Assembly (NCBI RefSeq): GCF_000327385.1 | Contig: NW_008707426.1 | Location: forward strand, 535,295 to 599,294 | Direction: 5' to 3' | Source: Lottia gigantea | Taxonomy: Eukaryota > Mollusca > Gastropoda > Lottiidae | DNA length: 64,000 bases | Shown here: piece by piece, positions 11,350 to 21,399 of the stretch | Numbering within the stretch: the stretch's first letter is position 1 | Layout: every line of letters begins with the position of its first letter | Notes under the pieces: model-generated | What the model saw: the letters and a program-made list of their open reading frames with translations, nothing else | The model's database searches: none | Told to the model about the DNA's origin: nothing | Made by a program: the position numbers and the translations under genes

Positions 11350-11697
11350 ACAAAGGGACAACAGTTTGCTACCCGTTTGACCAATCAGACCATAGTCTCA
11401 GAAAAGGGAATTGTTTAGCTAAGCTAATCAGTAATAGTGTTTACAGCTCACTGTCGAAATTTGAGCCTTCAAGTCCATTTGTGTCCAGAATTATCCGCTT
11501 TTTAAAGTTAAAAAACGGCTCGCCTTTTCTTTAGACTCTGCTTTATAGAAAAGACATATAGATATAGAAAGTGAAATTCCTTGTTCGAGGGTCTTTTTGA
11601 TTTACGATTTCCGTGGGCCTACAATTCTGAAGACTTTAAGTATAATTTATTTAAAACTAAAATTAATCCCCGAAAATGTCGAATCTGTCCCTTTAAA
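11350..11697 (-). mobile_element. MITE family B, near-complete copy
   Basis: Left end AAAGGGACAACAG, then CCCGTTTGACCAATCAGACC, GCTAAGCTAATCAGTAATAG and TGAGCCTTCAAGTCCA; right end CGAATCTGTCCCTTTAA. Lies between the lipase and RPP25L-like genes. Confidence 0.8.
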
Positions 11698-12149
11698 TTT
11701 GCAAACTCTTTAAAAGAAATGTTGAGTTCATACAATATAATACAAAATGAACATTCAGAATTCGATCTACACAAGACAATTCCTTTAAATAAAAACTGTC
11801 ACAATCCAAGTCCGATTTAAGGCGATTCTAACCACATGTTGTCAACATCCGGTTATAAATTGAAAGTAGAGAAGAGAATAAATATTTCGAATCAGCCTGA
11901 AAAATTTTCATTTAGAGTATAAACTAAAGTAACAGAAGTTCTGACACGGTAAAAAAACGAGTTATATCTTGAGAACGATCTCAAACTGTCAAACGGCCTA
12001 TCGTCTGCTACTGAGTAGACTTTCTATGAACCTAAACACGAGCAGTTGGGTAAGTTTTAAAGGGACAGTTTCTTTTTTTTTCAAATTTGTGATGACTATA
12101 CACGAAAATCTGGAGAAATGTGACCTTTAATGTATCTGAAAGTTTTAGC

Positions 12150-12194
12150 TTAATTAAAATTTTATGTTCATCCTAAGACGTAGTATCCCTTTAA
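12150..12194 (+). mobile_element. MITE family C, right-end fragment
   Basis: TTTTATGTTCATCCTAAGAC and GTAGTATCCCTTTAA match the right end of 1315-1673 almost exactly. Confidence 0.6.
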
Positions 12195-12581
12195 AGTCAA
12201 TAACAATTGAAATAGACAGAGAGTAGTAGAAAGAAAATACTATCAATATGAGAAGAATATACATGAAGTCTTAGAGTGAAAGTGCCATAGGCTTTAATTG
12301 AATCAGTGCTTCAATATAGTTTTCTAGTTATTTCCTGGTGTGAAGGTAGGTTTGCCCTCCAGACAGAGGCCTTACAAACAATTGCTAATCATAAATCCAT
12401 GGTAGTTATGATATATAATAACATTTACTGTCTTGGCCTATTTTCAATCAAAATGAAAAACAGTGGATGCCTTTCAAGGTAATATATTTGACCTCATGAC
12501 CTTATAACTGAAAAAAAGATGATCTATAAAACCAAATAGCTGAAATAGTTTGCTTGGTAAATTAACAGTACTTATCAGTTA

Positions 12582-12913
12582 CAGTTACACTGCCTGTTTA
12601 GAATGACCAAAAAATTGAAATTTTCAAACTTGGCCAAAATGAGTTTTTGTTCATCAGTGGACTTACCTGGTGTTATAACAATATAACAGAATCTCTCTAT
12701 AATCTAATAAATCTATAAAACTAAATAATAATTCATTAAACAAAGTAATTTTAAAACATGCTTAGAAGAGTGTTTCAATTATTATTTAGTTTAATGGATA
12801 TATCATCTTATAAAGAGATTCTATTCTTTAGTCATGGTACCTGGTAAGTCTAACTGATGAATATACTCTTGTTGACCAAGTTTTATATCAATTCTGAAAG
12901 GTAGTATCCTTAA
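12582..12913. mobile_element. MITE family C, foldback copy upstream of RPP25L-like
   Basis: Arms with GTTCATCAGTGGACTTACCT on the left and GGTAAGTCTAACTGATGAAT on the right; ends GTAGTATCCTTAA. It ends 63 bp before the acceptor at 12975-12976. Confidence 0.75.
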
Positions 12914-12989
12914 AGCAATATTTTTTCAATAGATAGCATGTATATTCTCATTTTTGAAATTCCTTATTTCTTTCAGGATCAGAATTCAT

Positions 12990-13016
12990 ATGTTTTTGAG
13001 CTTGAACTTGTCGTAA
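12990..13016 (+). CDS. upstream ORF (8 aa) before the RPP25L-like start
   Basis: ATG at 12990 opens MFLSLNLS and stops with TAA at 13014-13016. Three bases separate the stop from the ATG at 13020, in the same frame. It lies in the presumed 5' UTR after the splice acceptor at 12975-12976. It could lower translation or require reinitiation; this is inferred from layout only. Confidence 0.45.
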   Translation: MFLSLNLS

Positions 13017-13019
13017 AAG

Positions 13020-13655
13020 ATGGAGAATTATGATAAGGGGGCAGTGAAAGAAGAACCTAGCCCATCGCCGTTTGAAGACAAAAAAGATCTAATCACTATG
13101 AAGGTCAACACTGGGAGTAAGATTCGTAATTTAATGGGGTTTGCCCTGACCAAGATGAAAGACGAAACTATGAGAGAGATTTGTTGGTACGGTTCAGGGG
13201 ACGCCATCGCGAAAACTATAACTTGTGCTGAAATTGTGAAACGAAAAATGAAAAAACTCCAACAGATTTCCAAATTAAGATATAAAAAAATCGAAGAGTA
13301 TTGGGAACCAAAAATGGAAGGTTTGGAAAGATTAAGAATGAATAAAAATATTCCCGAAATTTTCATTCTGTTGTCAAAAGATCCATTAGATTCTTCTGAG
13401 CCAGGTTACCAACCTCCAGGAAATTTGGAACCGTTTTGGAATGATGTGGTGGTAAAGAAAAATCAGAACTCTCAGCGCCAACGTGGCCGTGGAGATAAAG
13501 CAGGAAGTCAGTCTGGAGCTAGTGCTCTGGCTCCCAGGAATAAAAATAAAAAACACAAAAATCCCAAGTATGGTGAGCAAGTCGTGAAAAAAGCTAAAAA
13601 TATCGAGACAGAGAGTAAAAAAGTACAAACCGTGTTAAGTAAGGACAACACTTAA
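13020..13655 (+). CDS. RPP25L: RPP25L-like Alba-domain subunit of RNase P/MRP
   Basis: 211 aa, single coding exon. Members of the Rpp25 family pair with Rpp20 and bind the RNA of nuclear RNase P and RNase MRP, which process tRNA and rRNA precursors. The Alba domain covers about residues 26-120. It has the family signatures MKVNTGSKIRNLMGFAL (27-43), TCAEIVKRK (68-76), ISKLRYKKIEEYW (83-95) and the hallmark LLSKDPLDSSEPGYQPPG (117-134). The tail from about 143 is lysine-rich and longer than in human RPP25L (about 163 aa); it may carry nuclear localisation signals. A splice acceptor (TTTCTTTCAG, ending 12976) lies 44 bp upstream, so a 5' UTR exon is likely. AATAAA lies at 13666-13671, ten bases after the stop. 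RPP25 and RPP25L cannot be separated here; the family call is firm. Confidence 0.92.
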   Translation: MENYDKGAVKEEPSPSPFEDKKDLITMKVNTGSKIRNLMGFALTKMKDETMREICWYGSGDAIAKTITCAEIVKRKMKKLQQISKLRYKKIEEYWEPKMEGLERLRMNKNIPEIFILLSKDPLDSSEPGYQPPGNLEPFWNDVVVKKNQNSQRQRGRGDKAGSQSGASALAPRNKNKKHKNPKYGEQVVKKAKNIETESKKVQTVLSKDNT

Positions 13656-13665
13656 GATTTTCTTT

Positions 13666-13671
13666 AATAAA
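13666..13671 (+). promoter_or_regulatory. poly(A) signal of RPP25L-like gene
   Basis: AATAAA ten bases after the stop codon, giving a very short 3' UTR like that of the upstream lipase gene. Confidence 0.65.
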
Positions 13672-13724
13672 AATCTTGAAATGAAAGTTTGTATTTTTAA
13701 GACACCTCAATCACCCATTTTAGC

Positions 13725-13850
13725 CTGAAATATCTGCCTCTATCCAGCCTCTGTTGGATATTTTCACAGTTGTTTAACACCAGCCAGATTTCTTTCCAAA
13801 TAGCTATCAGAGGCCCGAATAGAGACAGACGTTTCGGTCTAAGATATCTG
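13725..13850. repeat. short foldback repeat
   Basis: ATATCTGCCTCTATCCAGCC and AGACAGACGTTTCGGTCT surround partly complementary arms. Related to 1956-2062 and 26085-26182. Confidence 0.5.
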
Positions 13851-13942
13851 AAGGGAATGCTAGTCTTGAATGTCATCTTATTGACTAAAATGAATCAAGT
13901 TGGACAGAAATAGTCAGCGGATGTGTCTAACCTAGTAATGAG

Positions 13943-14055
13943 GGTGGGTTTTAAATCCCAACTGCCCTACCTAAAAAGTGCGCTTAAATTGGTATTGTTT
14001 ATTTTATAGATCGCAGATTTCATACTACGAAACGAAACATTTTTAATTTGCCGGA
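13943..14055 (+). repeat. dispersed repeat 'GGTGGGTTTTAAATCCCAAC'
   Basis: Shares GGTGGGTTTTAAATCCCAAC and ATCGCAGATTTCATACTACG with a reverse copy at 25480-25606. The first part alone recurs at 24530. Confidence 0.6.
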
Positions 14056-14078
14056 AATTTTGATGAAATTTTGATGAA

Positions 14079-14330
14079 ATGAAATGAATGGACGGGCAAC
14101 GCCATGCAGGGTGCAATGAGGAAAATTTTGCCAGGACAGCGGCATTAGCCTGCCCTTTTTCGATTTCCAACTGTCGAGGGACTTTTAACGTGCACAGCCT
14201 GTAGCATACGGGGCCTCGGTTTATTGCCCCATCCGAACGACTAGACGCTTTTTCCATATCAGTCTCTCTTACCTGCATCACTGACAGGGGGAAACCGGGT
14301 GAAAATCCGAAGGTATTATCTCGACCCACC
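14079..14330 (-). mobile_element. SINE, minus-strand copy
   Basis: Reads ATGAAATGAATGG, GCCAGGACAGCGGCATTAGC, AACGTGCACAGCCTGTAGC, ACCTGCATCACTGACAGGGG and AATCCGAAGGTATTATCTCG, the reverse complement of the plus copy at 23950-24345. The tRNA-like head is missing. Confidence 0.85.
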
Positions 14331-14340
14331 GGAAATTTCG

Positions 14341-14526
14341 ATGACGTCAATACGTTATGCTACAAATTATATTTTACAAATCCCTCCCGCATTGAACGCC
14401 TTAGTACAAGCAATTCGTTGGATTGTCACTGAAAAACTATTGATTTTACATCAATCATTATACATTGCAGTATTAAGTGTTATCACGTTGTATTATTATA
14501 GAAATCAGTCAAGCGACAATAATTAA
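14341..14526 (+). CDS. hypothetical 61-aa ORF with a possible membrane helix
   Basis: ATG to TAA. The encoded peptide starts MTSIRYATNYIL and has a hydrophobic stretch SLYIAVLSVITLYYY near its end. It lies between a SINE and a family A MITE and does not belong to either. I do not recognise a family; no splice sites or poly(A) signal clearly support it. It may be chance or one exon of a small membrane protein. Confidence 0.2.
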   Translation: MTSIRYATNYILQIPPALNALVQAIRWIVTEKLLILHQSLYIAVLSVITLYYYRNQSSDNN

Positions 14527-14611
14527 CTGTCCACTCCAGTCTCATCAAGCGGTCATTTTAGCAGATAGAAACATGTCAATCAAAACTTCGCTTTATTGGA
14601 ATCACAAAAGC

Positions 14612-14766
14612 TTAATGGGATTGTAAAAAGGTTTCCTAAATTTAGTATCTGTATCAGGGACACTGATATCGTGAATTTACACCATTCCAATTTTCTGTGG
14701 TTCCTGCAATTCCACAAAAACTTGTGTTTGATGACGTCATTAATCGCGAAATTTGTTATATTGCAT
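14612..14766 (+). mobile_element. MITE family A, left half
   Basis: TTAATGGGATTGTAAAAAGG followed by the left arm to GATGACGTCATTAATCGCG; the right arm is absent. Confidence 0.7.
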
Positions 14767-14889
14767 AAGGACAGTAACGGCTGATTTACCGGGTATATAG
14801 TGCGTAATTCTGTGGCAGATTTACCAGCAGCCTCGATTAGTGATGTTTGGTATATCCAAAAGAAGTTAAAAAATAACTATATGACAGAA

Positions 14890-15016
14890 CGTATATCGTG
14901 TTATATAGAGATTCTATGCTTTAGTCATGGTATCTGGTAAGTCTAACTGATGAATATATATACTTATTGACCAAGTTTGAGACTTGATGTCCACTCTAAG
15001 AGGTAGTATATCTTTA
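14890..15016 (+). mobile_element. MITE family C, right half
   Basis: AGAGATTCTATGCTTTAGTC, GGTAAGTCTAACTGATGAAT and AAGAGGTAGTATATCTTTAA match the right arm of the other C copies. Confidence 0.7.
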
Positions 15017-15414
15017 AGCGTTACGGAAAGTGACGAGAATAATTGGAGAGGCTATGAGAGATTTAGAACACGTCATCCAAGCGCTAGTTTATTGAAACTA
15101 CAATGGCAAACAGTCAACCAATGATTCCACTGTCTGTCACATTGGATTGAGAATTGTGGAATGGTGGCATGAATAGTCCTATAGGCTGTTATATAAATAA
15201 ACACACCAATCAAATCATTACTCAAAGTTTCTTAACGCTTTTTAATTATATCCAATCAATTTAACAAGTTTCATTGTAGAAACAGCAGAGAACATCTTCC
15301 CCCCTTTTGTTGAAAGCTTTTCCCTATTTCCCTATTTTTTTTCTTCCCTCTTTTCTCACTTTTTTTTCTCTTTTTTTCAGGTCTTCTAGTTTTCCAACAG
15401 ATAACAGATAATCT

Positions 15415-15445
15415 AACCAAACCAAACCAAACCAAACCAAACCAA
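15415..15445 (+). repeat. AACCAAACC simple repeat
   Basis: Five-base ACCAA unit repeated about five times; slippage-prone simple sequence. Confidence 0.8.
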
Positions 15446-15659
15446 CCGACTACCATTCGACTACCAATCAACAAGAAATACCATGATCAGAATGAGTTTG
15501 GAAGAATGAAGGAGATCGAGTAACTCACGCCACACCATCCAGGGCCGAGTTTCACCGCCATGTCATTCGACCCGACCAGATCTAACGAAGAATCAACAAC
15601 CATACCCACAACACAGAATCATCCAATTTGAACCAATCCAACTACCAACTACTACCACT

Positions 15660-15785
15660 ACCATCAACTACATAGTTTGTGATATCAGCATCCGCCGGAA
15701 GCAAACGTTAACTTGTCATCTACCAACAACTACCTTGTTTGTGATATCAGCATCCGCTGGAAGCAAACGTTAACTTGTCATCTAC
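15660..15785 (+). repeat. tandem duplication of about 60 bp
   Basis: GTTTGTGATATCAGCATCCG and GGAAGCAAACGTTAACTTGT occur twice in a row (about 15675 and 15737) with one base difference. Confidence 0.75.
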
Positions 15786-15842
15786 CTACCTACTTACTTA
15801 CCTCAAATCATTACGGCCATTTGAAACCACAATAGCTGGGTG

Positions 15843-16159
15843 CAGTGGCGGTGGCAGTGGGGATATATGGGAGTGGGAAGGGTTGCATTTGCCCCTAGAA
15901 AAGTGGTTTGCAATCCCAATTATTGTACCCCCACTTTTATTTTTAACAAATTTCAAAATGTGATTTTTATGCGTTTTTCCCCCCAAATATGTGTCAATAA
16001 ACCATAGCAATTCCATTTTTCAAACAATTTCTTGGGAGAACCCTCTCATGAGAGGTTTGCGACAAAATGCCCCCACAGAGTTGCCGACAGTTATCCCCCC
16101 ATTGAGTCAGTCTGTCCCTTATGTGTACCCCCAGTCTCGGAAGGCTGGCGCCGCCATTA
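15843..16159. mobile_element. hAT-like MITE (family E) with 8-bp target duplication
   Basis: Left end CAGTGGCGGTGG and right end GGCGCCGCCATTA are imperfect inverted repeats. They are flanked by GCTGGGTG (15835-15842) and GCTGCGTG (16160-16167), an 8-bp duplication with one mismatch, as hAT transposases make. It has no coding capacity. Contains the family's AAGTGGTTTGCAATCCCA and GGGAGAACCCTCTC stretches. Confidence 0.7.
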
Positions 16160-16354
16160 GCTGCGTGATAATGGAACATGACTGTATTTGAGATCAGATC
16201 TAAGCTAATTAACCGTCAACCCCCTCTAGCTCTAGGTCATCCATAGTAAAAACTCCCCAAACATGTTATAATGAAACTTATCCATGAGTGTGTGTCGGCT
16301 ATATTATTTACCCTTATTTCTGTACAACAATGTCAAAATGGCAATTTTTTCTAA

Positions 16355-16669
16355 TTAAAGGGATTGTAAAAAGGTTTTCTATGTGTATTAAGGACAATGA
16401 CAGCATCAATTTACACCATTCCAATTATAAATCAGACGTCTGTGGTTTCTGCAATTCCACTAAAACTAAATGTTTGAGGACGTCACTATTTGCAAAGGTC
16501 GATAAAGCATATTATTGAGCAACTAATGTCGTCATGAAACACTTAGTTTTAGTGGAATATCAGGAACCACAGATGTCTGATTGAAAATAGGAATAGTGCA
16601 AATTGATGCTATCATTGTCCCCGATATACCTAAAAATTTTTTTAGAAAACCTCTTTACAATCCCTTTAA
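16355..16669. mobile_element. MITE family A, complete copy with TTAA ends
   Basis: TTAAAGGGATTGTAAAAAGG at the left and CCTCTTTACAATCCCTTTAA at the right; the arms fold back around a centre near 16510. Confidence 0.9.
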
Positions 16670-16861
16670 ATCAGCTCTATTTTGAGTTAATTTGTCTTCT
16701 TAATCTGAACTTATCAATGTATCAAATGTCTGAAGATTTATAATAAATATATGATACGTATCAGATATATAACACGACGAAATACAGACCGTATCTTAAT
16801 CAGATTAGTCAGAGTGGTCACCTCACGTGGACTGACGCAAAAGTACACATGGAAATAGAAA

Positions 16862-17031
16862 TTTAATTTCCTATTTCTATTTATGTCTTTTCTATACATG
16901 ACAGAGTCTCAAAAAAGACGAGTCGTCTTTTTCACTTTCTAACACGGATGATTCTAGACGATGAACTGTGAACTCTATTACTGGTTAGCTTTGCTACAAA
17001 AAACCAACAGATGGCGAATCTGTCCCTTTAA
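16862..17031 (+). mobile_element. MITE family B, right-hand part
   Basis: TATTTCTATTTATGTCTTTT, AAGACGAGTCGTC and ATGGCGAATCTGTCCCTTTAA identify the family. The left third is missing. Confidence 0.75.
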
Positions 17032-17438
17032 CACATTTCTTTAGCAACGTCTTTACATTTTTTCATTCGCTTCAAATAAATGCGTGTGCAATGAGGGATA
17101 TTTTACCAGGAAAGTGCATTCATAGACCTATAAAACTAAAGTACATAAACGCAACTCTAGTATATAGCCTTGAATACACTCACAGCGTATGTACTTCAAC
17201 TAACATCACAAGAGTTTTTATATACGAACGTGATTTTCTTTATTGTAGAGCTATGTTGACAAACATCTTTGTCGTTTACCTAAGGCCACGTTGATAAAAA
17301 TAGCCTTGTAGTAGGTGCTAATTAATAAGCTTCTCAAGAAACTAAACAAGAGTTGTTGAACTTTGGAGACTCTTCAAAGCCAAAGGCGCTAAAGTACTCA
17401 AAGCGTTTTGACTGAATTCTTCAAGAATTCTCACACAG

Positions 17439-17796
17439 GAGAAGTCGAGAGACGACAAAACGAGGGAAAAGTTGAGAAAGCGAGGGTAAAAAAAGGCGAG
17501 GAAAAGGGGGAGAAAGCAAGGAAAAAGGCGAGCTCGCTTTCTCGCATTTTCCTCGCTTTCTCGCCTTTTTTACTCTCTCTTTCTCTCCTTTTTCCTCGCC
17601 CTTTTTTTACCCTCGTTTCCTCGCCTTTTTCTTCGCCTTTTTCCTCACCCTTTTCCTCGCCTTTTTCCTCGCTTTTTTCATCGCTTTCTCGCCTTTTTCC
17701 TCGCTTTCTCGCCCCTTTCCTCGCTTTCTCGCCTTTTTCCTCGCTTTCTCGCCTTTTTCATCCTCGCCTTTTTCCTCGCGGGCGAGAAGTCGAGAG
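17439..17796. repeat. purine/pyrimidine hairpin array flanked by a 13-bp direct repeat
   Basis: 17450-17530 is almost pure G/A (GCGAGGAAAAGG type). From 17531 the complement follows as TCGCCTTTTTCC units, meeting at AGGCGAGCTCGC. GAGAAGTCGAGAG occurs at both ends (17439-17451 and 17784-17796). The region can form a long hairpin or triplex; the long ORFs on both strands are artefacts of this sequence. Confidence 0.8.
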
Positions 17797-17823
17797 TAGA
17801 TATGGCCGCAGCCGGCTTCCATA

Positions 17824-17948
17824 TTTAGTTTTTGTGAAATTGCAGGAAACACAGACGTCTGATTGAAAATTCGAATGATGCAATTTGATGCTATCAGTGT
17901 TCTTGATACACATAAAAAATTTTAGAAAGCGTCTTCACAATCTCTTTC
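17824..17948 (+). mobile_element. MITE family A, right half
   Basis: TTGCAGGAAACACAGACGTC, TTTGATGCTATCAGTG and CGTCTTCACAATCTCTTT match the right arm. It starts directly after the purine/pyrimidine array. Confidence 0.7.
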
Positions 17949-18207
17949 CTACGATTCCAAGATCCCCTCTCTCAAAATGAGAGGTTTCGAGATGTTAGTA
18001 TTTAGAAGACCTGCCATAAGTTATAGAACAGATCAAAATTAAAAGTCTTCGTCTCTTTATTAAGTTGACGATACTCCGGTTACTGCCGATAAGGTTTTCA
18101 GATAAAATCATTTTCGTTTTTGTTTTAAATCTTGCTCTGGGTAGATATCTTATTCGATATCTCTTATTTAGAACCTAAATGATCATATATAGTTTCTGGC
18201 TTAAACT

Positions 18208-18768
18208 TAATACTGTAATAGTCTCAAATGGACTTTTACGTCCTGCTGTTCCGTTAGTTATTGTGCTATTGAAATCATATAGCCTTATACTCTGTCCCTT
18301 ATTGAGCTTATGGAATTAAATCGAGTTTTATGTCCTACTGTTCTGTACCTTACTAGACTAATGGAATTAAATCGAGTTTTATGTCCTACTGTTCTATACC
18401 TTATTAGACTAATGGAATTAAATCGAGTTTTATGTCCTACTGTTGTATACCTTATTAGACTAATGGAATTAAATTGAGTTTTATGTCCTACTGTTTTGTA
18501 CCTTACTAGACTAATGGAATTAAATCGAGTTTTATGTCCTACTGTTCTATACCTTATTAGACTAATGGAATTAAATTGAGTTTTATGTCCTACTGTTCTG
18601 TACCTTACTAGACTAATGGAATTAAATCGAGTTTTATGTCCTACTGTTCTGTACCTTATTAGACAAATGGAATTAAATCGAGTTTTATGTCCTACTGTTC
18701 TGTACCTTATTAGACAAATGGAATTAAATCGAGTTTCATGTCCCACTCATCTGTGCACTGATGGAATC
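18208..18768 (-). repeat. 51-bp minisatellite derived from the SINE tail
   Basis: Nine clear 51-bp units (starts every 51 bp from 18310 to 18718) plus a decayed unit before them. The core GAGTTTTATGTCCTACTGTT is the reverse complement of the SINE 3' end (compare 31295-31320). Because 51 is a multiple of 3, a 17-residue peptide repeat stays open on the minus strand; I regard it as non-coding. Confidence 0.85.
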
Positions 18769-18807
18769 TGTCTCTTTAACTTAACGTCCCTTTTCCATAT
18801 AATAAGG

Positions 18808-19040
18808 ATGCAGGTAAGACATGGAAAAAGCTTCTAGTTGTTCGGGTGCGACAATAAACCGAGGTCCCGTGTGCTACAGGCTGTGCACGTCAAAGATCCC
18901 TCGACAGTTGAAAATTGAAAAGAGTAGGCTAATGCCACTGTCCTGGCAAAAATTTCTCTCATTGAACACCACATGGCGTTGCCTATCTTCATTAACCCAA
19001 TTAGGCGACGTAACACTCCATTTCATGACAAGTTTTAGTC
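18808..19040 (+). mobile_element. SINE copy, 5'-truncated
   Basis: GATGCAGGTAAGACATGGAA, GACAATAAACCGAGGTCCCG, CTGTCCTGGCAAAAATTTC and ACGTAACACTCCATTTCAT in the family's order. It follows the SINE-tail satellite directly. Confidence 0.8.
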
Positions 19041-19361
19041 TATTCCAGTAGAAAATAACGCGAATATATCCCTTTAACTTGATATGATATGATGAGGAAA
19101 ATATTCATTGGTTTTTGATGCCATACATCATTTCATTATTTATAACTCAGTATTTTCTGATTTCATTCTAATAGGAGATTTAATACTCAGAAAACATCCA
19201 TTATTTTCGCTTGCTATTCTAATTATCTGTAATCATTATACTCAGATACAAACGGTCTACTGTGAAAATACCGCAAGCACTCTGTGGCGGAGCCCCGAAA
19301 CATGTTTTTTCGGGCAAAAATCTCATAACTAGGTTAGAAATTCGGGCAACCTCAATTATTT

Positions 19362-19386
19362 CCCCCCCCCCCCCCCCCCCCCCCCC
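19362..19386 (+). repeat. C25 homopolymer
   Basis: Twenty-five consecutive C; length is likely unreliable in the assembly. Confidence 0.9.
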
Positions 19387-19403
19387 TTCTCGGACGTAAA
19401 TCT

Positions 19404-19470
19404 GCCAGTTGCGTAGGGTTGCGAATAATGATAACGGCCATGAGTTTCGAACGCAGCTTACAACGTTTTT
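19404..19470. repeat. truncated CCAGTTGCGTA foldback element
   Basis: GCCAGTTGCGTAGGGTTGCG, AATAATGATAACGGCCATGA and TTTCGAACGCAGCTTACAAC repeat the left arm of 19597-19735. Confidence 0.65.
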
Positions 19471-19596
19471 AGGATATATTAGGTAAGAGGGCCGAGTCTG
19501 GTGTTCCAATAACCTTTTTCACAAAGCTAAAACTACACTTCCGAGTGTAGTAAGTGTAAGAAAATGAATGAATGACTTAGAGGTATTGACTCATTA

Positions 19597-19735
19597 CCAG
19601 TTGCGTAGGGTTGCGCGAATAATGATAGCAGTCATGAGTTTCGAACGCAGCTTACAACTCAAGTGCATGAGAGTAACGTTCGAAATTTATGACCTGTTAT
19701 TCTTAATCTTATTCTTTGCGACCATACGCAACTGG
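19597..19735. mobile_element. small foldback MITE, CCAGTTGCGTA ends
   Basis: Starts CCAGTTGCGTAGGGTTGCG and ends GCGACCATACGCAACTGG. The interior is also self-complementary (AGTTTCGAACG against CGTTCGAAATT). About 139 bp, non-coding. Confidence 0.65.
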
Positions 19736-19752
19736 TGTGTGGGGCGATGTAC

Positions 19753-19870
19753 GGTGTCCGGTGCGGTATACGATCCGGGATTATTGATACAGAAGAAAAT
19801 AGTAGAAACAAATCGTGTCCGCATCGTGTCCGGACCCGTAACTCACATCATACACGACACCGGACATATC
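19753..19870. repeat. foldback sequence around GTGTCCGGTG
   Basis: GTGTCCGGTGCGGTATACGA near the left and ATCATACACGACACCGGACA at the right are imperfect inverted repeats; two more GTGTCCG copies lie between. Confidence 0.5.
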
Positions 19871-20373
19871 TATTCACACCTAACTCGGCAAAACCCTCGC
19901 AGATCGGGGGATAGAAATAAGGGGAGGATTAACTATATGGGGGACAACTGTCGAGGGTGAATTAAAAATGAAGCAAAACTGAGGAGGCGTCATAGTAGCA
20001 GGCCTCTTGCGGAATGTCCGAGAGGCGTTTTCCCAAGAAAATTTTCGAAAAATTGGTGACTCAGAAGGATAACTATGGATATTGTAAATCAAGACAAGGC
20101 AAGAAGATAGAAGGATGTTGCTTGACGATTGATAACAGGAAAGGCCGCATAAAGCCGCCTGAAGTAGTCCTGAAGCACGCCACAGGATTTTATTCTATTT
20201 GTCACGTGGAATGCTGAATGACAATATCATTGATAGATCGAGATTTAATTCGCAGACTTCCAGGATTCTGTATGGAATTATTACGTGCTCTGTTTTCCTC
20301 ATGATTTTTTTTTAGTATTTCTGATTTAACTTTTAATGTGATACACTAGACAAGGTTAGTGGGCTGTGGTTTT

Positions 20374-20580
20374 TTAATTTTTTAGTATTTTTTTACAATT
20401 TTCTAAAAAATCATTTTAGTATTTTAACAATTTTCTAAAATTTGTTTTTAATATTTTTGCAATTTTCTAAAATTTGTTTTTAGTATTTTTACAATTTTCT
20501 AAAAAATTTATTTAGTATTTTTACAATTTTCTAAAATTTGTTTTTAGTATTTTTTTTTTACGATTTTCTAAAATTTATTT
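20374..20580 (+). repeat. ~32-bp AT-rich minisatellite
   Basis: About seven units of TTTTTACAATTTTCTAAAAT with a TTTGTTTTTAGTA linker. No other function seen. Confidence 0.75.
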
Positions 20581-20821
20581 TAAATATGTTAACTCTTTAA
20601 AAGATGAAGATTATGTGAATTTTTGCTCAAGTTATCTCAAATAGAGGTTTAGAAATAAAATATGAGGTTTTAGGTTTTACCGCTTTGAACGATCTAACGC
20701 TGTCGCTAGGGTTAAGGAAGTTATCACTATCGTAACTTCTAGGGATTAATATCTGCGAGTGAGAATGATTCCGGGAGATAATACGTTAATACGTGAATAT
20801 TAGCTTTTATTTGTAAAACAG

Positions 20822-21012
20822 ACACTTCAGATAGGGTCTAACGACAGCCCTCTTGGAGGTTCGTCAAATTAACTTTTTGACCTAACCTTGATAAACAAAA
20901 CAAACAAATGCCAGCGCTGGAGAGGGTAGAAATTGGATTGGTTAAAGCAGATGTCATCGAGTTACGTCAAGACGTTCAAGAGGGATGTCGTTTGACCCTA
21001 ACTGAAATGGTT
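20822..21012. mobile_element. foldback MITE (family F)
   Basis: Left arm CACTTCAGATAGGGTCTAAC and right arm TTTGACCCTAACTGAAATGG are imperfect inverted repeats. CCCTCTTGGAGGTTCGTCAA pairs with a CGTTCAAGAGGGATGTCG stretch. The 86-aa ORF that crosses it is therefore unlikely to be real. Confidence 0.6.
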
Positions 21013-21399
21013 ATATTAAAAATAAAAGCTAATAAAAAACGGAGCGAAAAGTTTGGTCTAATTTTAATCAAACTGATCTGTTTCGGACTGCTCAGCGAAA
21101 TTTTCCAAAACCCTTTTTACACCCAACCAAAATTACGACATTCATCTTCCCGGTTATATTACCATTAATGAACGTGATCGATCGAAAGTACAAACCTTTT
21201 TTGGGCTCACTTATCTCCGTGGGATAGAGAAGGTGTTATTCTCTAGTATAGGCCAGACTTTTTTTACTTTTAACTTCGTCAGATTGAAATCCCTGGGCAC
21301 CGAAAAGAAGATTACATTACTTTCCTTCTTTTGCAAACCTTTTATAAAATTTAATGGTAATCTTCCGATTGCTCATAAGAAATATTTAAAACATTCTAA

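Noticed and set aside
13028-13628. 112- and 80-codon minus ORFs
   Set aside because: Shadows of the RPP25L-like coding sequence.
13967-14350. 127-codon minus ORF
   Set aside because: It is almost entirely a minus-strand SINE copy.
17408-17866. 152- and 81-codon ORFs on opposite strands
   Set aside because: Products of the purine/pyrimidine hairpin array.
18285-18746. 153-codon minus ORF with a 17-residue repeat
   Set aside because: 51-bp SINE-tail satellite; open only because the unit is a multiple of 3 without stops.
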